Shown: piece by piece, positions 6,875-14,098 of the stretch | Position numbering within the stretch: the stretch's first letter is position 1 | Layout of the letters: the number at the start of each line of letters is the position of its first letter | Source: Methanobacteriaceae archaeon | GTDB lineage: Archaea > Methanobacteriota > Methanobacteria > Methanobacteriales > Methanobacteriaceae | Assembly: GCA_011620845.1 (NCBI GenBank) | Contig: WOYJ01000014.1 | Coordinates: 1 to 18,169 of the forward strand | Direction of reading: 5' to 3' | DNA length: 18,169 bases | Program-made: the position numbers and the translations under genes | The notes under the pieces: generated by a model | What the model was told of the DNA's origin: nothing | Seen by the model: the letters and a program-made list of their open reading frames with translations, nothing else | Databases searched by the model: none

Positions 6875-8128
6875 ATGAAATCAGAAGATCTATTTAATGA
6901 AGCTAAAAAATATCTACCTGGAGGGGTTGATTCCCCTATAAGGGCCTTCAAACCATACCCTTTCTTTGCAGAAAGAGCTTCCGGCTCACATTTAGAGGAC
7001 GTGGATGGTAATGATTATATCGATTATTGTCTGGCCTACGGCCCCCTGGTTCTGGGACATTCCCACCCAGAGATAGTTAAAGCAGTGAGGGAACAGCTTG
7101 AACAGGGTACAGCCTACGGCGTGCCCACTCAGAAAGAGATAGAATTAGCCAAGTTAGTCACGGGGAGGGTGCCCTGCGCCGATATGGTGAGATTTGTAAA
7201 TTCAGGTACAGAGGCCACCATGAGCGCCATTAGACTGGCCAGAGCAGTAACTGGTAGAAAGAAGATAGTTAAATTTGAAGGATCATACCATGGAGCACAC
7301 GATTACGTGCTGGTGAAATCCGGATCAGGGGCCATGGGGTTGCCTGATTCACCAGGTGTACCCCAGGAAACCACTAAAAATACCATACTGATTCCATTTA
7401 ATGATACTGCGGCAGTGGAGGATTTAATCCGAAAAGAAGGGGAGGAGATAGCTACCATTATCGTTGAACCGGTGATGGGCAACGTGGGTTGCATTCCACC
7501 AAGAGATGGTTACCTTGAATTTCTACGCCAGATCACCAGTGAAAACGGTATCATACTCATCTTCGACGAGGTGATAACTGGTTTTAGACTGGCAGAGGGA
7601 GGTGCTCAGGAATATTACGGTGTAACACCCGATCTGGTAACTTTTGGGAAAATATTAGGTGGTGGATTCCCTATAGGGGCAATATCTGGAAAACGAGAGC
7701 ACATGGAGAAATTAGCCCCACAGGGGGATGTTTACCAGGCAGGTACCTTTAATGGAAATCCTATATCAATTACAGCAGGTCTCACCACACTGAAACTTCT
7801 TGATAAAAATTTTTACACCCAGCTGGAGAAGAAAGGCCAGTACCTGCGAAAGGGTATTGGAAATATTTTAGAAGAACAGGATTTAGATTATAAGGTTGCT
7901 GGATTAAGTTCCATGTTCCAAATATACTTCACTGGTAAGGATGTGTACGATTACCAGGATGCAAAAACAGCCGATACTGATAAGTTCGACAAATATTTCC
8001 ATAAACTCCTGGAAAAAGGAGTGTTTATTCCCCCATCCCAGTTTGAATGCTGCTTTATTTCCTTAATGCATTCTGAAGATGATTTAGAATACACCTTAGC
8101 AGCTGTTGGAGAAGCACTGAAGGGATAA
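6875..8128 (+). CDS. hemL: Glutamate-1-semialdehyde 2,1-aminomutase
   Basis: A 417-residue PLP enzyme that converts glutamate-1-semialdehyde to 5-aminolevulinate, the last step of the C5 route that feeds all tetrapyrroles (F430, corrinoids, sirohaem-derived haem). The N-terminal LPGGVDSPIRAF, NSGTEATMSAIRLARA (109-124), EGSYHGAHD (135-143), the cofactor aspartate in IFDEVITGFR (Asp231) and the Schiff-base lysine in TFGKILGGGFPIG (Lys259) are all present. The closing ECCFISLMHSEDD-type segment distinguishes HemL from other class III aminotransferases. Length is normal. AAAGGAG lies eight bases before the ATG. It follows cbiC on the same strand. Confidence 0.97.
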   Translation: MKSEDLFNEAKKYLPGGVDSPIRAFKPYPFFAERASGSHLEDVDGNDYIDYCLAYGPLVLGHSHPEIVKAVREQLEQGTAYGVPTQKEIELAKLVTGRVPCADMVRFVNSGTEATMSAIRLARAVTGRKKIVKFEGSYHGAHDYVLVKSGSGAMGLPDSPGVPQETTKNTILIPFNDTAAVEDLIRKEGEEIATIIVEPVMGNVGCIPPRDGYLEFLRQITSENGIILIFDEVITGFRLAEGGAQEYYGVTPDLVTFGKILGGGFPIGAISGKREHMEKLAPQGDVYQAGTFNGNPISITAGLTTLKLLDKNFYTQLEKKGQYLRKGIGNILEEQDLDYKVAGLSSMFQIYFTGKDVYDYQDAKTADTDKFDKYFHKLLEKGVFIPPSQFECCFISLMHSEDDLEYTLAAVGEALKG

Positions 8129-8227
8129 AATTTACCAAACTACTTTTTTAAAATTAAACTATTTAAATTCCCTTTTAAATCAATCTGGAATCCTTTTAAA
8201 TAAATAAAAACAATAAAATCACGACTT
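8129..8227. other. AT-rich convergent gap with repeated CCTTTTAAAT
   Basis: The gap between the converging hemL and tail-anchored protein genes contains two identical 10-mers CCTTTTAAAT (8171-8180 and 8192-8201), 21 bases apart, and several short T and A tracts suited to U-rich termination on both strands. No gene is seen. Confidence 0.35.
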
Positions 8228-8806
8228 TCAAATAAATATAAACAGTAAAACCACCACTACAACGATAACTACCAGAATAATAAATAAGGGAGTCCTAAGG
8301 AAATCAGTAAATGTGAATTTGTCACTTTCATGGGCTTTGGTGCGCTGTTCTCTTACGATGGATATCAATCTATCTTCATTTTCTGAAATATCATCTAGAA
8401 GTCTTTTTTGATTTTTAATGTCGGTCTGTAGATTTTTTTCATTTAAAACATCCCATACTGTCCATCTTTCCTCTTTGATCTCGTTCAAGAGTTCTTCCTG
8501 GATATGTATATGGTTGGAAAGATTCCTAATTATGGCCTTCCTTTTTTCTGATTTACTCTTAAGCAAGGTCAGTAACTGTTCTATTTCTTTTGTATCGTCC
8601 AATTCATCAAGTCCGGAATCATCATTGGAAGACGGGGTGGGCAGGCTTTCGAAGAACTCCAACTCCCATCCACATTCACATGAGACAAAATCATCCTTAC
8701 TCTCACCATCCTGAAGACGGTAGTAACCCTGACATTTTCTACAATACAGATACCCATTAGATTCAAGTGAGGGTTGTTGTTTGGTAGCATCTTTAGGTGT
8801 GGTCAT
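8228..8806 (-). CDS. Unrecognised zinc-ribbon, coiled-coil, tail-anchored membrane protein
   Basis: A 192-residue protein I cannot assign to a named family. The N-terminal part has a zinc-ribbon-like knuckle set: CRKC (Cys22, Cys25) and CEC (Cys43, Cys45), a CX2C-X17-CXC pattern. An acidic low-complexity linker follows (about 59-75). Residues about 75-160 are charged and helical with heptad-like spacing, probably a coiled coil. The protein ends in a single hydrophobic helix (about 174-192) rich in Val and Ile, with no residues after it. This architecture suggests a C-tail-anchored protein facing the cytoplasm; function is unknown. The ATG has AAGGT upstream and a TATA-like box 47-56 bases away. 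It is divergent from mtxX. Confidence 0.75.
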   Translation of the reverse strand: MTTPKDATKQQPSLESNGYLYCRKCQGYYRLQDGESKDDFVSCECGWELEFFESLPTPSSNDDSGLDELDDTKEIEQLLTLLKSKSEKRKAIIRNLSNHIHIQEELLNEIKEERWTVWDVLNEKNLQTDIKNQKRLLDDISENEDRLISIVREQRTKAHESDKFTFTDFLRTPLFIILVVIVVVVVLLFIFI

Positions 8807-8852
8807 TTTACAAACCTTATATATCGTTGTTAATGATTAGTAACTTATTGCC

Positions 8853-8862
8853 TATATATATT
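8853..8862 (-). promoter_or_regulatory. TATA-like box for the tail-anchored protein gene
   Basis: On the minus strand this reads ATATATATAG, flanked on both sides by GGC/GCC. It is 47-56 bases upstream of the start codon, giving a leader of about 25 bases. It shares the 136-base divergent region with the mtxX promoter. Confidence 0.4.
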
Positions 8863-8884
8863 GCCTTTTTTATTGGGGTAAAAT

Positions 8885-8893
8885 CATATATTA
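8885..8893 (+). promoter_or_regulatory. TATA-like box for mtxX
   Basis: CATATATTA on the plus strand, 50-58 bases upstream of the mtxX ATG. It predicts a leader of about 25 bases. Assigned by composition and spacing only. Confidence 0.35.
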
Positions 8894-8942
8894 ATAGAGA
8901 TCAAACTTGGCTCGGTTAAAAAAAATTATTGAAGGGTATTAA

Positions 8943-9650
8943 ATGACGATAATTGCTGGTGTGGGGGGAAATAAAAATATAATAACCGCCTCACAGAGGG
9001 TAGATTTTCCTGTGCAACTGGTGGATTCTCCAGAAGAATTTGTAGAGTCCATAATAGGCAATAAAGCTCAGGCCTATGTAAGGGGGTCCCTGGGTGCTTC
9101 CCAGATTATGACTGGACTGAGAAGTGATTATGAGGAATTCTATCGTGCATCATTTATAGAAATTAAAGGGCATAAATTTTTCCTGGCACCGGTGGGTATC
9201 GATGAAGGGGATCATCTGGAACAGAAAATACAGATAATAGAGCTCGGGGCACAATTCCTGGAAAAAATTAATATTAAACCTAAAATAGCCATACTTTCAG
9301 GTGGCAGAGCCCAGGATGTTGGAAGAAGCCAGAAGATCGATAAATCCGTTGCAGAGGGAGAGTTGTTAACAGAGATCACAAGGAATAAATATCCAGTTAA
9401 ACACCATCATATATTGATCGAAGAAGCAATTCGTGATAATTCAAATTTTATACTGGCACCAGATGGTATCACCGGGAATTTAATATTCAGATCTCTTGTT
9501 TTATCAGGATGTGGAGAAAGCCATGGCGCTGTAACCCTGGGAATGGACGTGATATTAATCGACACCTCACGATCCCTCACTGTGGAAGGTTATACCCGGG
9601 CGTTGAAATTCGCCAAATACTTGATGGATTCAAAGATTAATAAACCTTAG
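8943..9650 (+). CDS. mtxX: Methanogenesis marker protein 4 / MtxX family
   Basis: A 235-residue protein of the methanogen marker 4 family (TIGR03270-type), earlier named methyltransferase Mtx subunit X. The fold resembles phosphate acyltransferases (PlsX/Pta-like); the true function is not established. Features seen include an N-terminal IIAGVGGNKNII, YVRGSLGASQIM, AILSGGRAQDVGRSQKID, HILIEEAI and APDGITGNLIFRSLVLSGCGESHGAV, in which the ITGNLIFRSL pattern resembles the conserved C-terminal block of PlsX/Pta enzymes. The start is an ATG with a modest AGGGT upstream. Marker 4 is restricted to methanogens and relatives, so it strongly supports the organism assignment. uppS follows on the same strand after 171 bases with its own promoter-like sequence. 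Confidence 0.88.
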   Translation: MTIIAGVGGNKNIITASQRVDFPVQLVDSPEEFVESIIGNKAQAYVRGSLGASQIMTGLRSDYEEFYRASFIEIKGHKFFLAPVGIDEGDHLEQKIQIIELGAQFLEKINIKPKIAILSGGRAQDVGRSQKIDKSVAEGELLTEITRNKYPVKHHHILIEEAIRDNSNFILAPDGITGNLIFRSLVLSGCGESHGAVTLGMDVILIDTSRSLTVEGYTRALKFAKYLMDSKINKP

Positions 9651-9738
9651 AAATAAGATTTAACAATTATTTGGAATGGAAATAAGATTAAAAAGAAAAA
9701 AAGCACTGATTTAAATAAATAATAGGTCACTAGGCATC

Positions 9739-9746
9739 TTTTTTTT
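9739..9746 (+). terminator. T-tract terminator candidate after mtxX
   Basis: A run of eight T residues about 90 bases after the mtxX stop and before the uppS promoter-like sequence, fitting archaeal U-rich termination. No strong hairpin precedes it. Confidence 0.35.
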
Positions 9747-9781
9747 ATATCTGGTTATGATAGTTTATTTTTTATAGGATC

Positions 9782-9790
9782 ACTTATAAA
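9782..9790 (+). promoter_or_regulatory. TATA-like box for uppS
   Basis: ACTTATAAA lies 32-40 bases before the uppS ATG. The strong GGGGAG ribosome binding site (9811-9816) would then be very near the 5' end of the RNA. A second candidate is TTTTTTATAGG at about 9767-9778. Confidence 0.3.
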
Positions 9791-9821
9791 TCTAGATATA
9801 CTAAGATGCTGGGGAGTAACA

Positions 9822-10589
9822 ATGTCACTTTTAAAACCACTATATACAGTATACGAATGGTACATCTCTCGAAATCTCCGTACAGAAAACATGCCCAGAC
9901 ACGTAGCCCTAATAATGGACGGCAACAGAAGATATTCCAAAATACAGGGCGATATGGATTCAATTGAAGGTCATAAACGGGGAGTGGACACCCTGGAAAA
10001 GGTGCTGGACTGGTGTATTGATTTAGGGATAGAGATAGTCACCGTCTACGCTTTTTCCATAGAAAACTTTAAAAGGCCACCAGAGGAAGTAAAGGGGTTA
10101 ATGGAACTATTCAAGTACAACTTCGCATCCATAGCCCAAAATAAAAGGATACATAAAAACGAAGTAAAGCTAAAGGCGGTGGGTAAACTGGAACTCTTAC
10201 CGGAAGATGTAAGGGAAGCCATAAGAGTCGCCGAAGAATCAACCAGCAAATACAATAAAAGACAGGTAAATATCGCTATAGGATACGACGGACGTTTAGA
10301 AATAGTCGATGCCATGCAGAAAATAGCAGAACAGGTTAAAGATGGTAAACTTGACCCAGAGGATATAGATGAAAAGGTTATAAATGAAAATTTATACACC
10401 GCCGGACTGGCGGACCCCAACCTGATCATAAGGACCAGTGGCGAAGAAAGACTCAGCGGATTCTTACTCTGGCAATCATCCTACAGTGAACTCTATTTCT
10501 GTGACAGTTTATGGCCACAACTCAGGAAAGTGGATTTCCTAAGGGCTTTAAGAGATTATCAACAGAGGGAAAGAAGATTTGGGATATAA
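9822..10589 (+). CDS. uppS: cis-prenyltransferase (tritrans,polycis-undecaprenyl diphosphate synthase)
   Basis: A 255-residue Z-type prenyltransferase that adds isopentenyl units to geranylgeranyl diphosphate, making the long polyprenyl diphosphate carrier used for glycan and pseudomurein assembly in the envelope. Key motifs: HVALIMDGNRR with the catalytic Asp33, GHKRGVDTLE, TVYAFSIENFKRP, and the C-terminal LIIRTSGEERLSGFLLWQ with the following YSELYF, which bind the isopentenyl diphosphate. All are complete. The ATG has GGGGAG five bases upstream. It follows mtxX on the same strand; a 185-base repeat-bearing gap separates it from tatD. The archaeal product chain length cannot be read from the sequence. 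Confidence 0.96.
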   Translation: MSLLKPLYTVYEWYISRNLRTENMPRHVALIMDGNRRYSKIQGDMDSIEGHKRGVDTLEKVLDWCIDLGIEIVTVYAFSIENFKRPPEEVKGLMELFKYNFASIAQNKRIHKNEVKLKAVGKLELLPEDVREAIRVAEESTSKYNKRQVNIAIGYDGRLEIVDAMQKIAEQVKDGKLDPEDIDEKVINENLYTAGLADPNLIIRTSGEERLSGFLLWQSSYSELYFCDSLWPQLRKVDFLRALRDYQQRERRFGI

Positions 10590-10606
10590 TAATTAGGAGT
10601 TGTAAA

Positions 10607-10720
10607 TTTTTTATTTTCATAAGGTGGGGGTTAGATACAGATAGAACTTCTTTATTTTTCATTTAAGGGGGGCTTAGAATTCAGATAGGAATAGTATTTT
10701 TTATTTTCATTTAGACTGGG
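10607..10720 (+). repeat. Three imperfect direct repeats between uppS and tatD
   Basis: A unit of the form TTTTTTATTTTCAT, followed by a G-rich stretch and TTAGA...CAGATAG, occurs at about 10607, 10648 and 10697. The 14-mer TTTTTTATTTTCAT is identical at 10607-10620 and 10697-10710. The middle copy differs by small changes. Copies 1 and 2 share the downstream GGGGG and CAGATAG parts, while copy 3 keeps only the start. The T tracts could end uppS transcripts. The spacing is about 41 and 49 bases. Confidence 0.55.
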
Positions 10721-10774
10721 TAAAAAATTTAATACAATAAATTTTTTCATATCAAATAATCAGGAGTTTGGAAG

Positions 10775-11524
10775 ATGATCGACGCACACTGCCACGTAGA
10801 CTTCAAAGAATACAACAAAACCAGGGGAGAAGTAATGCAAAGTGCACAGGAGAAACTACGGGCCATCATCAACTCCGGAGCGAGTCTAGGTGGTAACCGG
10901 CGCACATTAAAATTACAGGAGGTATATCCTGGATTTCTATATGCCACTCTTGGTTTCCACCCACACAATGCAGGTAAAGCTGATTCTACCATAATAGACC
11001 AGGCCCTAGGGGAAATTGTTGATAATATAGATAAAGCAGTGGCCTTAGGCGAGACAGGTCTCGATTTCCACCAGATAAAGGGTGAAGAACATAAAAAGAG
11101 ACAGATAGATTTGTTTAAAAGATTTATAGATTTGGCGGTTGAGTTTGAAAAGCCCTTAGTGATACACGCCCGTGATGCTGAGGAAACCGCCCTGAACATG
11201 GTAAAAAACATCGTACCCCAGGTTATATTCCACTGCTATGGGGGCAACGCCCGGACAGCCAGTGCAATAGTAGATGAAGGGTACTACCTATCCTTATCAA
11301 CCATCATCAGCTTTTCCGATCATCACCAGGAATTGGCAAGGGAAATCCCCCTCTCCAGCATGCTCACAGAAACTGACAGCCCCTACTTATCCCCATTTAA
11401 AGGCCGTAATGAACCAGCATACGTGGAAGAAGTGGTGAAGACCGTTGCCCAGGTAAAGGACACAAGCAGGGACGAGGTTGACCGGGTAACCCAAAAAAAT
11501 GCAGAAAAAATTTTCAGGTTGTAA
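10775..11524 (+). CDS. TatD family metal-dependent hydrolase
   Basis: A 249-residue TIM-barrel hydrolase of the TatD family, members of which are metal-dependent DNases or other hydrolases; the substrate here is not known. Metal ligands are all in place: His5 and His7 in MIDAHCHVDF, Glu93 in LGETGLDF, His131 in VIHARDAE, His153 in FHCYGG and Asp201 in TETDSPYLSPF. The C-terminus has the usual NAEKIFRL. AGGAG lies eight bases before the ATG. A capA-like gene starts five bases after its stop, so the two are probably cotranscribed. Cytoplasmic, with no signal peptide. Confidence 0.92.
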   Translation: MIDAHCHVDFKEYNKTRGEVMQSAQEKLRAIINSGASLGGNRRTLKLQEVYPGFLYATLGFHPHNAGKADSTIIDQALGEIVDNIDKAVALGETGLDFHQIKGEEHKKRQIDLFKRFIDLAVEFEKPLVIHARDAEETALNMVKNIVPQVIFHCYGGNARTASAIVDEGYYLSLSTIISFSDHHQELAREIPLSSMLTETDSPYLSPFKGRNEPAYVEEVVKTVAQVKDTSRDEVDRVTQKNAEKIFRL

Positions 11525-11529
11525 GTGAA

Positions 11530-12606
11530 ATGGCTCGCAGATCATATGTAGTGGTGGTAGTTTTAATTTTGGCAGTTGCACTAATTTTTTCGATATTATA
11601 TGTTAATCCAAACTTCAACAACAGCCAAGAACAGAAGTCGAAGTTACAAGAAGCAAATATGTCCATCATCTTCACTGGAGATGTGATGATGGGACCAAGG
11701 GTGGGAACAGCCCTGGCCTCCGGCCAAAACGTGTTTGCAGATCTAAAACCGATGTTTGAAAAATCAGATCTGGTAGTCGTAAACTTAGAAGCTCCATTTA
11801 CCAATTCCAATCAAAACTGGAAGCAAGTCATACCATTTAGGGCGAACCCCCAATTTGCACAGTACTTAAAGGATAACTTCATCGATGTGGCTACCCTGGC
11901 CAACAACCATATCCTGGATTACGGGCCCACAGGATTACATGATACTATAAACGCTTTAAAGGAGAATAACGTCTCCTACGTGGGGGCCGGGGAGAATATT
12001 GATGAAGCCAGCCAGCCACTCTATTATAAGGTGAACAATGTAACCATCGCCATTTTAAGTTTCTATGACAACACCACTCTCCCCTTTGATCCAACAACAC
12101 AGGTCCAGGCAGCCACAGATTCACGCCCCGGCTATGCTCCTATGGACTGGGATCTGATTAAGAAGAGTATAGCCCTGGCTAGAAATAATTCTGACCTGGT
12201 GGTGGTGTGTTTCCACTATGGAGTCGAGTATTCACTATGGCATGATGAAAGTCAGGAAGAAGTATCCAGAAAAAGCATAGAGGAGGGTGCTGATCTCATC
12301 ATAGGCAACCATCCCCACGTAACACAGGAAATAGAGATGTACAAGGGAAAGCTGATCTTCTACAGCTTAGGTAACACTGTGTTCTACGATCTTACCGCGG
12401 GAAGTCCAAATAACATCATTGTAGAGTATAAGGTCACAAACGGAACTGCACAGGCAATAATACACCCCATCCTTGTTTATGATTATGCACCCCACATCAT
12501 GGATGATCAGAGTGCTAATGTCTTTTTAAAAAGTATAAAAGACAAATCAAACGTCAACATGACCATAGAAAATGGACTGGGTATCATTGATATTGGGAAG
12601 CTTTAG
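11530..12606 (+). CDS. CapA family (PgsA-like) extracytoplasmic metallophosphatase-fold protein
   Basis: A 358-residue protein of the CapA/PGA_cap family, related to calcineurin-type phosphoesterases. In bacteria members help make or export poly-gamma-glutamate capsule, but in archaea the role is not defined. Residues about 5-25 form a signal anchor, followed by a polar linker, so the domain probably faces outside. Fold motifs are TGDVMMG (Asp51), NLEAP (85-89), NNHILDYG (125-132), CFHYGVEY (227-234), GNHPHV (259-264) and SLGNTVF (279-285), all present. The closing region ends without a second membrane helix. It starts five bases after tatD with only a weak AAGTGA site, consistent with coupling. 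Several NxT/NxS sequons occur in the outer part. No other capsule genes are nearby. Confidence 0.88.
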   Translation: MARRSYVVVVVLILAVALIFSILYVNPNFNNSQEQKSKLQEANMSIIFTGDVMMGPRVGTALASGQNVFADLKPMFEKSDLVVVNLEAPFTNSNQNWKQVIPFRANPQFAQYLKDNFIDVATLANNHILDYGPTGLHDTINALKENNVSYVGAGENIDEASQPLYYKVNNVTIAILSFYDNTTLPFDPTTQVQAATDSRPGYAPMDWDLIKKSIALARNNSDLVVVCFHYGVEYSLWHDESQEEVSRKSIEEGADLIIGNHPHVTQEIEMYKGKLIFYSLGNTVFYDLTAGSPNNIIVEYKVTNGTAQAIIHPILVYDYAPHIMDDQSANVFLKSIKDKSNVNMTIENGLGIIDIGKL

Positions 12607-12626
12607 AAGTATATTACCCTCCCACT

Positions 12627-12654
12627 GGAAGTACGTTACCTCCACTGTACTTCC
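12627..12654. terminator. Hairpin between two convergent genes
   Basis: A perfect 8-base inverted repeat, GGAAGTAC (12627-12634) and GTACTTCC (12647-12654), with a 12-base loop, fills much of the 48-base gap between the capA-like gene and the carboxymuconolactone decarboxylase gene. Its right arm abuts the stop codon of the minus-strand gene. No T tract follows on either strand, so it is not a classical intrinsic terminator. It may stop or protect both 3' ends. Confidence 0.55.
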
Positions 12655-13032
12655 TTACTCATCTAACTTGGTGAAAACCTCTTTTGCAGCATTTATACCA
12701 TTGATAGCTGCAGGAAAACCGGCATAAACCGCCATCTGTATTATTACTTCCACGATCTCTTCACGGGTGCATCCACTGTTTAAAGCACCTTCTATGTGAC
12801 TCTGGAGTTGCAGGGGTGCATTGCCCAGGGCAGTGAGTGCAGCCACCGTGGCTATCTCCCGGGACTTCAGGTCAAGACCCCGCCTGCTGTAAATGTCGCC
12901 GTAGGCAAATTCAGCAACGTATCGTGCTAGATCCGGTGCAATATCCCCCAAGTTTTCCCTTAATTTTTTATAATTTTCACTGTTATGTTCTTCGAGATGT
13001 TTTAAACCTCTTTGATAGTGTTTGTTATCCAT
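12655..13032 (-). CDS. Carboxymuconolactone decarboxylase family protein
   Basis: A 125-residue all-helical protein of the CMD/AhpD superfamily. The typical central block is present: REIATVAALTALGNAPLQL (58-76), QSHIEGALNSG (77-87) with His79, TREEIVEVIIQMAVYAGFPAA, and a short C-terminal helix. The CxxC redox pair of AhpD is absent and only Cys88 occurs, so it is of the PcaC-like type rather than a peroxidase. A true protocatechuate pathway is unlikely in a methanogen, so the substrate is unknown. A homologue occurs in Methanothermobacter next to the riboflavin reductase gene, as here (from memory). It is divergent from arfC. Confidence 0.9.
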   Translation of the reverse strand: MDNKHYQRGLKHLEEHNSENYKKLRENLGDIAPDLARYVAEFAYGDIYSRRGLDLKSREIATVAALTALGNAPLQLQSHIEGALNSGCTREEIVEVIIQMAVYAGFPAAINGINAAKEVFTKLDE

Positions 13033-13106
13033 TTATGTGTTCTCCTTCAAATAAAACTACATAAAAATAAAAACTTAAGTTTAACTAATTATAATAGGAA
13101 TTACAT

Positions 13107-13116
13107 TTATAAATAT
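13107..13116 (+). promoter_or_regulatory. TATA-like box for arfC
   Basis: TTTATAAATA lies 65-74 bases before the arfC ATG, in the 148-base divergent region. It predicts a start near 13138 and a leader of about 43 bases that ends in the ribosome binding site AGGTTAGA. Confidence 0.45.
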
Positions 13117-13180
13117 TTTTTACAAGCAAACACCAGGTTAGGTAATTGGTTCCACTTAAAAATCTTTTACAGGTTAGAAA

Positions 13181-13861
13181 ATGAAACCCTACGTTATCTT
13201 AAATTCAGCTATGACACTGGACGGGAAAATAGCCACCAGAACAGGTAGTTCAGAAATTTCCGGCCCGGAGGATCTTCTAAGAGTGCACCAGCTTAGAAAG
13301 GAACTGGATGCCATAATGGTAGGGGTCAACACGGTTTTAGAGGACGATCCAAGGTTAACCGTTCATAAATTCCAACCAGGTGAATCTGATAGTTCATTAA
13401 GGGAATCTGATAACCCGCTAAGGGTGGTAACAGATAGTCGTGCCAGAACTCCCTTAAATTCACGCGTGCTTAACCAGGAAGCCGAGACTTTGATAACTGT
13501 CTCCCAGAAAGCACCAGGAGAAAGAGTCAAAGCATTGAGGGATAAGGGGGAAAGTATAGATGTAATAGTGGCTGGTGAAACCCGTGTGGATTTAACCATC
13601 CTAATGGATGAACTGGCCCAGAGGGGAGTACGATCATTACTTTTAGAAGGCGGTTCCACCTTAAACTTCTCCATGCTCCAGTCAGGACTGGTGGATGAAG
13701 TGCGAGTGTGTATAGCCCCTATGATAGCCGGAGGTGTAGATGCTAAGACCCTGGCAGGAGGCGATGGCGTGGACTACATGAAGGACGCCTTTAAATTAGA
13801 GCTTAAAAAAAGTTATAAATTAGGAAAAGACTTTATACTGGAATATGAAGTCTTAAAATAA
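13181..13861 (+). CDS. arfC: 2,5-diamino-6-ribosylaminopyrimidinone 5'-phosphate reductase
   Basis: A 226-residue NAD(P)H reductase of the RibD C-terminal/dihydrofolate reductase fold. It reduces the ribosyl side chain of the GTP-derived pyrimidine to ribityl in riboflavin synthesis, which also feeds F420. Motifs: PYVILNSAMTLDGKIA (3-18), the LRKELDAIMVGVNTVLEDDPRLTV block (38-61), RVVTDSRAR and LLLEGGSTLNFSML. It lacks the deaminase domain of bacterial RibD, as expected of the archaeal single-domain enzyme, and its length is normal. The ATG follows AGGTTAGAAA. A T8 tract (13877-13884) shortly after the stop probably ends its transcript, inside the 3' end of the convergent small gene. Confidence 0.95.
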   Translation: MKPYVILNSAMTLDGKIATRTGSSEISGPEDLLRVHQLRKELDAIMVGVNTVLEDDPRLTVHKFQPGESDSSLRESDNPLRVVTDSRARTPLNSRVLNQEAETLITVSQKAPGERVKALRDKGESIDVIVAGETRVDLTILMDELAQRGVRSLLLEGGSTLNFSMLQSGLVDEVRVCIAPMIAGGVDAKTLAGGDGVDYMKDAFKLELKKSYKLGKDFILEYEVLK

Positions 13862-13872
13862 AAAAGGGTTAG

Positions 13873-14031
13873 TTAATTTTTTTTCAAAAACAGCAGATAT
13901 ATTCCAGCTAAGATGGCGACTATAGCGATTATCCATAAGAGATAACCGAAGAACCATATGGCAGTGAACCATACCACTATAATTAAAATTCCAAGAATCA
14001 GATATATTATGCCCATTATTTTATCGTTCAT
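13873..14031 (-). CDS. 52-residue two-helix membrane protein
   Basis: A short gene read from the minus strand, starting MNDKIMGIIYLILG and ending LLFLKKN before a TAA. The middle is almost wholly hydrophobic. Two membrane helices, about residues 6-24 and 27-48, are separated by an aromatic-rich WFTAIWFFGY segment, and the C-terminus is lysine-rich and likely cytoplasmic. A clear ribosome binding site, GAGGTG, lies six bases before the ATG, which is the main reason to believe it is translated. It follows the PHP gene by 67 bases on the same strand and converges on arfC with an 11-base gap. I recognise no family. Confidence 0.65.
   Translation of the reverse strand: MNDKIMGIIYLILGILIIVVWFTAIWFFGYLLWIIAIVAILAGIYLLFLKKN
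13877..13884 (+). terminator. T-tract terminator after arfC
   Basis: Eight T residues on the plus strand, 16 bases after the arfC stop codon. The tract overlaps the last codons of the convergent small membrane protein gene, where it encodes the terminal lysines. Confidence 0.45.
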
Positions 14032-14098
14032 TTAACACACCTCATATTATTTAATAAGGTTTGCGACCTTAATTAAACTTACTATTTTCGTGAAGTGT

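Noticed and set aside
11514..11810. A 98-codon minus-strand frame over the start of the capA-like gene
   Set aside because: It is opposite a well-supported gene with a signal anchor and the family motifs, and has no domain or ribosome binding site of its own.
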